This document shows, piece by piece, positions 14,325 through 19,638 of a DNA stretch of 19,638 nucleotides. Origin of the DNA: JBCCRH01 sp039208045 (lineage in GTDB: Bacteria; Bacteroidota; Bacteroidia; Chitinophagales; Saprospiraceae); the NCBI GenBank assembly GCA_039208045.1, contig JBCCRH010000057.1, positions 1 through 19,638 on the forward strand, in the 5' to 3' direction. The position numbers were made by a program, and so were the translations under genes. Every line of letters starts with the position of its first letter. Positions within the stretch are counted from its first letter, which is position 1. The notes beneath the pieces are model-generated. The model worked only from the letters and a program-made list of their open reading frames with translations, was not told the origin of the DNA and searched no databases.

Positions 14325-16664
14325 CTAGAACTTAAAAGTAATACCCAAACTCGGTAGAATAGGGAGCTGATTCACGCGACCATTCGTTACCCGATCTACA
14401 TAGAAAATGTTTTCTCGGTCATAAACATTCGTCACGCTTGCCACAATTTCCATACCTGCATATCTACTAAATTCAATGGTCTTTTTCAAAGAGACATCTA
14501 ATCGATGATAGGCAGATAAGCGGCCATCATTGCGATCAGCCGAAAGAATGGTTCCTATTTCGTTGTTTCCAGTCAACACATCCGTCTGCAATAAATCCTG
14601 GAAGAAGTTACTCTGATAAAACCCTTGAGTGGTAGTAAATGGAAATCCAGAACCAAAATTCCACCGTACGCTAGCCTCCCAGCTCTTATTCTTACCAAAG
14701 GCATAGGTACTAAGTAAGTTGACATTGTGGCGTCTGTCAAAAATTGTTGGGTATACTTGCTCTCCATCATCGCGATTTACATAGGCAAGCGAGTAGGTCG
14801 CCCAAAAATAAAGCTGTTGGGTTTCATAGCGCAGGGAGAAATCTATACCATAAGCATCCCCCGTTTCAGTGACAAAATTAGGATCAAGCGCACTCACCTT
14901 ATTTCTGTTGATCTGAATAAGCTGGTTAAATCGCTTATAGTAAGGTTCTACATTTACCGAAAGGTTAGGCAAAATATCTACTTCTACCCCAAAAACACCA
15001 TGCATAGATCGTTGGAGTCGATCATCAGTAGCATTGTTAGTGCCAGGCTCAAATAGCGTTTCTTCTGGTCCAGCCAGGAAGCCTACAAAGAAGTTGACAA
15101 TATCTTGCTCATTGACCGTACTAATCAAGTTCTGAGAATAAAGCCCCCCCGCTGCTTTGAAGCGCAGATAATCGGTGGCATTATACTTTAAGCCAAAGCG
15201 AGGCTCTACAGACATGGTATTTTGCGAAGCATAATACTGTATGCGAAGGCCAGGTTCTAAGATAAGCCCTCCCACGGTATACTTGTATTTGAAATACCCC
15301 GCCAGTTCCGTAGTGAAATCTTCTTGTTGAATGGTGACACCAAACAAGTTTCTAAACTCGAAGTTGGTATTAAACCCATTAAACTCAAACCCATAATTGA
15401 TCTGACTATCCGCCCCGAAGTAGGTAAAGTTGAGGAGGGCTGAGAAACTATTAATCGAACTGGTTCTCGGATTACCATCGCGCTCTTCGAGCACTACTTC
15501 ATAATCAGTCACCGCCACCGTTCCATCCATGATAATATTTGAGCGCGGTGGGATAAGCTTAAAGTTGGTTCCAATTCCCCAAGAATCCCACTCCAAATTG
15601 GTTAGCCCCACAAAATCGAAACGGTCGACAAAATTAAAACCGAATATATTTAATTGACTACCATTGCTCCCATTAAAGGAAACTTTACCATATAAGTCAG
15701 TATAGGTATACGGAAGGCCAATATCGTCGGCAAGATCAGTTAAGCTAGTATCAGCGGCAGCAAAAGAAAAGAAAGTAGTATCTGTTGCATAACCGTATAA
15801 AATCGGCGAGGTCTGATCCAGATACGAATGTTTTCCTGTAAAGATGAACGAAGTACTCCCCCCTCCTTCTTCTGACAATTTAGAGATGGGGCCTTCAAAT
15901 AAAGCTTTGGCCTGGAATGGACTAGCAGAAACCAGTCCGCTAAAGCGTTTTTTATTTCCCTCACGGGTCTTTATATCTACCACAGCCGAAACACGCCCCC
16001 CATGCTCTGCATTAAAGCCCCCCGTCAAGACATCCACACTTCGGATGGTTTCTGTCTCAAAAACAGAGAAGAACCCAATCGAGTGAAAGGGATTGTAGAT
16101 CGTCATCCCATCTAGTAGTATTTTATTCTGTATAGGCGAACCACCTCGAATATACAGTTGCCCCCCTTGATCACCTGATACAATAATTCCTGGTAATACG
16201 GGTAGGTACTGAGCGATATCGGCTTCTCCCCCCGTAGCGGGCAGCGAGCGAATTTCTTTGGCCGTAACGGTCAACTTCGATACCTGAACATCAGCGCGTG
16301 CTTGCTCCCTCCGAGCCGAGACATTAACTACGTCTAGCTCAATAGACGCCTCTGATAGATAGATACTTTCGTAAACGATTCTATTCGCTTTTACAGTAAT
16401 GGGTATCGCTAGGCTGTCATAGCCCAGATAAGTGGCTACGAGATTATACTTTCCGACTGGCACATTGGTTAGGGTAAAAAAACCGTCTACATCTGAGGTA
16501 TTACCAATAGTCGTTTTATCGAGCCGAACATTTCCGAAGGAAATGGGGTCTCCTGATGCTTTATCATAGAGATTTCCTCTAATGGTTCCAGTCTGCGAAT
16601 AAATGGGTGAAGCAAGGGCTAGGAGTAAGGCGAAGCCTAAAAAAGACCGTAAAAATGTTAGCAT
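14325..16664 (-). CDS. TonB-dependent receptor with carboxypeptidase-regulatory-like domain
   Basis: A 779-residue outer-membrane receptor. The ATG at 16664 gives a clean signal peptide (MLTFLRSFLGFALLLALA, cut near IYS-QTG). The longer frame from a TTG at 16724 is rejected because that TTG is the -33 box. Domains: a CarboxypepD_reg-like beta sandwich at 26-105 (GTIRGNLYDKASGDPISFGN); a plug at about 127-233 (LPATGGEADIAQYLPVLPG, LYIRGGSPIQNKILLDG, GGFNAEHGGRVSAVVDI); then a 22-strand-type barrel ending in phenylalanine (LGITFKF). It takes up an unknown substrate using TonB energy. No susD-like gene, TonB-ExbBD or anti-sigma factor lies next to it, so it is not a standard polysaccharide-utilisation pair. 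The substrate cannot be inferred. Confidence 0.93.
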   Translation of the reverse strand: MLTFLRSFLGFALLLALASPIYSQTGTIRGNLYDKASGDPISFGNVRLDKTTIGNTSDVDGFFTLTNVPVGKYNLVATYLGYDSLAIPITVKANRIVYESIYLSEASIELDVVNVSARREQARADVQVSKLTVTAKEIRSLPATGGEADIAQYLPVLPGIIVSGDQGGQLYIRGGSPIQNKILLDGMTIYNPFHSIGFFSVFETETIRSVDVLTGGFNAEHGGRVSAVVDIKTREGNKKRFSGLVSASPFQAKALFEGPISKLSEEGGGSTSFIFTGKHSYLDQTSPILYGYATDTTFFSFAAADTSLTDLADDIGLPYTYTDLYGKVSFNGSNGSQLNIFGFNFVDRFDFVGLTNLEWDSWGIGTNFKLIPPRSNIIMDGTVAVTDYEVVLEERDGNPRTSSINSFSALLNFTYFGADSQINYGFEFNGFNTNFEFRNLFGVTIQQEDFTTELAGYFKYKYTVGGLILEPGLRIQYYASQNTMSVEPRFGLKYNATDYLRFKAAGGLYSQNLISTVNEQDIVNFFVGFLAGPEETLFEPGTNNATDDRLQRSMHGVFGVEVDILPNLSVNVEPYYKRFNQLIQINRNKVSALDPNFVTETGDAYGIDFSLRYETQQLYFWATYSLAYVNRDDGEQVYPTIFDRRHNVNLLSTYAFGKNKSWEASVRWNFGSGFPFTTTQGFYQSNFFQDLLQTDVLTGNNEIGTILSADRNDGRLSAYHRLDVSLKKTIEFSRYAGMEIVASVTNVYDRENIFYVDRVTNGRVNQLPILPSLGITFKF

Positions 16665-16694
16665 ACAATCACTTTTGCTAGTTTCAAAACATCG

Positions 16695-16724
16695 CAAAGA
16701 TAATTGCATTTGTAGCACCTTCAA
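16695..16724 (-). promoter_or_regulatory. Bacteroidota-type promoter of the TonB receptor
   Basis: Read on the minus strand: TTG (16724-16722), exactly 19 nt, then TATCTTTG (16702-16695). Every fixed base of TTG-N19-TAnnTTTG is matched, with the same -7 octamer as at purL. Transcription should start near 16688, about 24 nt before the ATG at 16664. Confidence 0.75.
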
Positions 16725-16785
16725 GGAATTTGTTTGTCATTTTGCTTTCCTATACGACATTCCGTTTCCTTGATCTCGTATCCGC

Positions 16786-17400
16786 TCAATACTGTAGTTC
16801 ACCAGCTCCTTCACGGATAATCAAAGGTTCATTCCCCGTGCAATCAATCACCGTTGAGGGTACATTCCCTCCTACTCCACCATCAATGACGATGTCTACT
16901 TGCTTTTTGAAATCATCGTAAATATCTACTGCATCGGTGAAATACTCCAGTATTTCGTCGTCTGACTTCAGGGAAGTACTTAGGATAGGGCGACCAAATT
17001 CTTCAAGTAGTTGAGTAACTATGAGATGGTCAGGAATACGAACCCCCACTGTTCTTTTTTTATTCTTGAAAAGCTTGGGCACTGTGTTGTTGGATTTTAA
17101 AATGAAGGTAAAAGGCCCTGGCAGGTTACGCTTCATCATTCGGAATACCTCATTGTCAATCGGCTTGGTGTACTCAGAAATTTGGCTAATATCTTTACAG
17201 ATAAAGCTAAGCATCGCCTTTTCAGGTTTCAGACCACGCAAGCGACAGATACGTTCTACTGCCTTTTGATTAAAAATATCACAGCCTAGGGCATAGACGG
17301 TATCAGTAGGATAGATAATAATACCCCCAGAAGCCAATACCTCTGAAACTTGTTTCAGCTTTCTGCCTTCTGGGTACTCTGGGTTAATACTTAATAGCAT
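16786..17400 (-). CDS. Sua5/YciO/YrdC-family protein, YciO-like
   Basis: A 204-residue protein of the fold that, in TsaC/Sua5, makes threonylcarbamoyl-AMP from threonine, bicarbonate and ATP for the t6A modification of tRNA. The N-terminal IIIYPTDTVYALGCD (P31 to D41), RLRGLKPEKAM, LPGPFTFIL and VGVRIPDH are present, with PSTVIDC near the end. The usual STSAN nucleotide motif reads STSLKSDDE (141-149), and length and motif agree with E. coli YciO rather than TsaC. YciO proteins have weak or unclear TsaC activity, so the true TsaC may be elsewhere in the genome. The gene starts 12 nt after the AAA+ ATPase gene and is probably its operon partner. Confidence 0.88.
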   Translation of the reverse strand: MLLSINPEYPEGRKLKQVSEVLASGGIIIYPTDTVYALGCDIFNQKAVERICRLRGLKPEKAMLSFICKDISQISEYTKPIDNEVFRMMKRNLPGPFTFILKSNNTVPKLFKNKKRTVGVRIPDHLIVTQLLEEFGRPILSTSLKSDDEILEYFTDAVDIYDDFKKQVDIVIDGGVGGNVPSTVIDCTGNEPLIIREGAGELQY

Positions 17401-17412
17401 GTACTATATAGG

Positions 17413-18891
17413 CTAATTATCAAAATCATCATACAAATCATCGTCGTCTAACATATTGGCTAATAAGTCACGAAAAGAAAAACTAGCCTCCAAAATGTCC
17501 TTATTGATAACGTTAAACTCCGATAGACCATGCAGTACCAATTCCATAAAGATGTAAGCTTCTTTGCCTTTCACGTCGAGTGTACGCTCCACCAGCTTTC
17601 GCAGACCTGCGACTCCATCCAATGCCTCATGGTATGCTTTATCACTACAATCATTTAATAAATCTATTTCATTGCCCCCCGAAAACCAAGCTCTCACTGT
17701 GCCGTACGGATCACGCTCCTGCCCTTTCTTGAGTTTGTCAGGATGTGGGAAATGATCTAAGAATGCTTTCTTGATCGCTCCATTAATCAAGGCTAGCGCA
17801 ACCATATAAGGTCCTTCTTGCTCTCCTTCATATACCAGCTCTACCTTTCCAGTAATAGCAGGAATAACCCCCCAGAAATCAGTGATTCGAGCGGTGGTGC
17901 TCGTATCCCCATTGATGAGCATACGCCGCTCTGCTGTACTAGCTAAATTTTCGAAACCCGAAATACTCAATCGAGCCGAAACACCACTCTTTTCGTCAAT
18001 ATACTCGCTCTCCCGTGCTTCAAAACTAATCTGCTCCAATAGTACTTGCAACAAATCTGGCACTTCTACCGCGCTTTTCTGCTCAGGCACCAACTTAGCT
18101 TCTTGACTCGTAATACGACGTGCAACATCTACCGTTTTAGGATAGTGGGTCAATATCTGGCTCTCAATACGGTCTTTTAGCGGCGTAATGATGCTTCCTC
18201 TATTAGTATAGTCTTCTGGATTGGCCGTAAAGAGAAACTGTATATCTAATGGCAAACGCAACTTAAAGCCACGAATCTGAATATCGCCTTCTTGTAGGAT
18301 ATTGAATAGAGAAACCTGAATACGAGGCTGCAAATCAGGCAACTCATTAATCACAAATAGGCTGCGATGCGCGCGCGGCACTAAGCCAAAGTGAATCACT
18401 CGTTCATCAGAATAGGGCAGCTTTAGCGTTGCTGCTTTGATGGGATCAACATCGCCAATCAAATCGGCTACACTAACATCAGGGGTAGCTAGCTTTTCAA
18501 CATAGCGGCTATCGCGGTGTACCCACTCAATGGGCGTATTGTCTCCATGCTCTGCAATTAAATCTACCGCATAGCGCGAGATAGGTGCCAGCGGATCGTC
18601 ATTGAGTTCACTCCCTGCTACGATTGGCATATACTCGTCCAGTAAGTTAATCAACAATCGAGCGATTCGGGTTTTGGCTTGCCCTCTCAATCCAAGTAGC
18701 AGAATGTTATGTCGAGATAAAATAGCTCGTTCAATATCGGGAAGTACAGTATCGTCGAACCCCAAGATACCAGGAAAGACCTTCTCTTTACGCTTCAACT
18801 TATCAATCAGATTAGAGCGCAATTCTTCTTTTAAGGTTTTGGGCTGGTATCCACTATCACGTAACGCACCTAGTGTCTTGTATTGTGTCAT
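17413..18891 (-). CDS. ChlI/MoxR-like AAA+ ATPase
   Basis: A 492-residue protein of the Mg-chelatase-I-like AAA+ clade; the ATG at 18891 (MTQYKTLGALRDSG) is chosen over a TTG-led extension. Walker A is GLRGQAKT (67-74). The Walker B site is SLFVINEL (177-184), with N182-E183 where D-E is usual. Sensor 1 is FTANPEDY (N224) and the arginine finger R241 is in PLKDRIES. Inserts between A and B (VHRDSRYVEKLATPDVSVAD) fit the helix-2/pre-sensor layout of this clade. The C-terminal half is helical and ends in an acidic tail. Chelatase-like ATPases usually act with a VWA-domain protein, but none is seen here. Substrate unknown; it is not evidence for chlorophyll synthesis. A YciO-like gene follows after 12 nt. 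Confidence 0.88.
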   Translation of the reverse strand: MTQYKTLGALRDSGYQPKTLKEELRSNLIDKLKRKEKVFPGILGFDDTVLPDIERAILSRHNILLLGLRGQAKTRIARLLINLLDEYMPIVAGSELNDDPLAPISRYAVDLIAEHGDNTPIEWVHRDSRYVEKLATPDVSVADLIGDVDPIKAATLKLPYSDERVIHFGLVPRAHRSLFVINELPDLQPRIQVSLFNILQEGDIQIRGFKLRLPLDIQFLFTANPEDYTNRGSIITPLKDRIESQILTHYPKTVDVARRITSQEAKLVPEQKSAVEVPDLLQVLLEQISFEARESEYIDEKSGVSARLSISGFENLASTAERRMLINGDTSTTARITDFWGVIPAITGKVELVYEGEQEGPYMVALALINGAIKKAFLDHFPHPDKLKKGQERDPYGTVRAWFSGGNEIDLLNDCSDKAYHEALDGVAGLRKLVERTLDVKGKEAYIFMELVLHGLSEFNVINKDILEASFSFRDLLANMLDDDDLYDDFDN

Positions 18892-19053
18892 TTTCTGAAA
18901 TTTGCAGTAGAATAAAACAATCAAACAGCCATCGAGCTAGATAGTTTTCCTAAAGGAGCAGTTTAGAGCATATCTTTATTTAGCTCCTCCTCGTCGATTT
19001 TATCCCGATCTACTCCATCATTTTAGTACTTTGCTTTCGCAAAAAAAAGGAGT

Positions 19054-19479
19054 ATGATCGATAAAATTAAACGTGCGATACAAGAAGCTGGGGATGTGCT
19101 TAAAGAACAAGCATCACAGTTTGGCGAAGGAGCTAAAGAAAAAAGCTATCAGCTAATCGAAGAGTGGTTGGCAGTATTCCCCCAACTAGAGGTATATGGC
19201 CTTGAAATCACAAGTTTCGCCCTAGGCGTAGGCCTCAACCCATCTGTAGAAGTAGAATTTAAAGGCACACACGAAAATTTTAGCCGCGAGCGACTCCGCG
19301 AAATCCTAGCCGAAAACAAAGGCAAAGCAGCCGTCACCTCCGTATTTACCACCATCCGCACAGCGTACAATATGCACCGAAAAATCTACGCCTCCCTCAA
19401 CGACCCATTAATCGTAAAAATCAAAGTACGCCTATCTCCAGAAATCAAAGTATTCATCGGCGAACCAATCATCATGTAA
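19054..19479 (+). CDS. Unrecognised 141-residue protein
   Basis: I do not recognise this family. The first 40 residues are a charged, probably amphipathic helix (IKRAIQEAGDVLKEQASQFG) with no signal peptide. A mixed alpha/beta region follows. It has hydrophobic strands (VYGLEITSFALGVGLNP, VEVEFKG), a helix with ENFSRERLREILAENKG, a second helix (VTSVFTTIRTAYNMHRKIY) and a closing hairpin (LIVKIKVRLSPEIKVFIGEP). It has no cysteines. The start is the ATG at 19054; AGGAG just before it is too close to be a normal Shine-Dalgarno. The preceding 160 nt hold no convincing promoter or terminator. The composition looks like a real cytoplasmic protein. It is divergent from the ATPase gene and followed by an insertion sequence. 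Confidence 0.75.
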   Translation: MIDKIKRAIQEAGDVLKEQASQFGEGAKEKSYQLIEEWLAVFPQLEVYGLEITSFALGVGLNPSVEVEFKGTHENFSRERLREILAENKGKAAVTSVFTTIRTAYNMHRKIYASLNDPLIVKIKVRLSPEIKVFIGEPIIM

Positions 19480-19501
19480 CCCCAAAACGCGTAATCCGTG
19501 C

Positions 19502-19638
19502 TGTCTCATGAAATAAGTTGACACCAAGGATGTTGAAAACTTATGTAAATTAGTCAAGAAATGGCAAAACAAATGACAACCGAAGAGCGCCGACGGCGCC
19601 GTTTTAGCGAGGCCTTCCGCAAGGAGCAGGCGGGATTA
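19502..19638 (+). mobile_element. Left end of an insertion sequence (cut by window edge)
   Basis: The start of a transposase-like frame (19561) is preceded by TGTCTCATGAAATAAGTTGA at 19502-19521, then CACC to 19525. This stretch has the look of an IS terminal inverted repeat: it begins TGT and sits about 35 nt before the ORF. The right end and any target duplication lie outside the window, so the exact boundary is an estimate. Confidence 0.5.
19561..19638 (+). CDS. Transposase N-terminus, IS3-type OrfA-like (partial)
   Basis: The frame opens with MAKQMTTEERRRRRFSEAFR and continues to KEQAGL at the window edge, 26 residues in all. A short basic stretch followed by RRFSEAFRKEQ is typical of the first residues of IS3-type OrfA and related helix-turn-helix transposase proteins, where it leads into the DNA-binding domain. 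The family, intactness and any programmed frameshift to OrfB cannot be judged from this fragment. Confidence 0.65.
   Translation, partial: MAKQMTTEERRRRRFSEAFRKEQAGL

Noticed and set aside
14325..16664. SusC-type member of a polysaccharide-utilisation locus
   Set aside because: There is no SusD partner or glycan enzymes nearby, and the length (779 residues) is short for SusC proteins.
17413..18891. Magnesium chelatase for chlorophyll synthesis
   Set aside because: Only the general AAA+ clade is matched; no other tetrapyrrole genes or VWA subunit are present.
1..19638. tRNA, rRNA or riboswitch genes
   Set aside because: I saw no tRNA cloverleaf, no rRNA-like segment and no recognisable riboswitch core on either strand by reading; a covariance-model search was not possible.

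Overview
The window looks like chromosomal DNA of a Bacteroidota bacterium, probably from the Saprospiria/Lewinella side of the phylum. The phylum call rests on several signs. Promoters fit the Bacteroidota pattern (TTG, 19-21 nt, TAnnTTTG). Convincing Shine-Dalgarno sequences are nearly absent. An Omp85 protein carries a lipoprotein signal (TamL type). A DUF4369-thioredoxin lipoprotein and a TonB-dependent receptor with an N-terminal carboxypeptidase-regulatory-like domain are also present. The class-level placement is only an impression from protein style and repeats.

Layout. 1-1000: the tail of a membrane-protein gene (+) meets a zinc-ribbon protein of unknown function (-). 1006-1168: a large imperfect palindrome, probably a miniature mobile or REP-like element. 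1193-2021: a 50-residue DUF2256 zinc-finger protein, then a lone haem-copper oxidase subunit III. 2021-2245: a G-rich tandem array closed by a long inverted repeat. 2348-5814: a strong promoter, purL, then a thioredoxin-fold lipoprotein. 5906-9150: a SpoU-type RNA methyltransferase and tamL, divergent with only 17 nt between start codons. 9147-9986: an Rpn/PD-(D/E)XK nuclease. 10059-11879: purM and nth, abutting as an operon (-). 12001-13638: promoter, leader, MepM-like M23 peptidase and a clear intrinsic terminator. 13664-16724: YqgE/AlgH and a TonB-dependent receptor with its own promoter. 16786-18891: a ChlI/MoxR-like AAA+ ATPase followed by a YciO-like protein. 19054-19479: an unrecognised 141-residue protein. 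19502-19638: the left end of an insertion sequence with the start of its transposase gene.

How the genes relate. This is mostly a housekeeping region. PurL and PurM do two consecutive steps of purine synthesis (FGAR to FGAM to AIR) but lie in separate transcription units about 6 kb apart. TamL, the TonB receptor, the lipoprotein and the M23 peptidase all belong to the cell envelope. The methyltransferase and Nth act on RNA and DNA.

I found no clear new defence or biosynthetic system. The points most worth following are the two repeat structures, the M23 peptidase whose HxH motif has become HxC, the endonuclease III with only three C-terminal cysteines, and the AAA+ ATPase with N-E in Walker B and no visible partner. 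Coding starts were moved from the longest open frame where a promoter box or the protein N-terminus made that frame unlikely.
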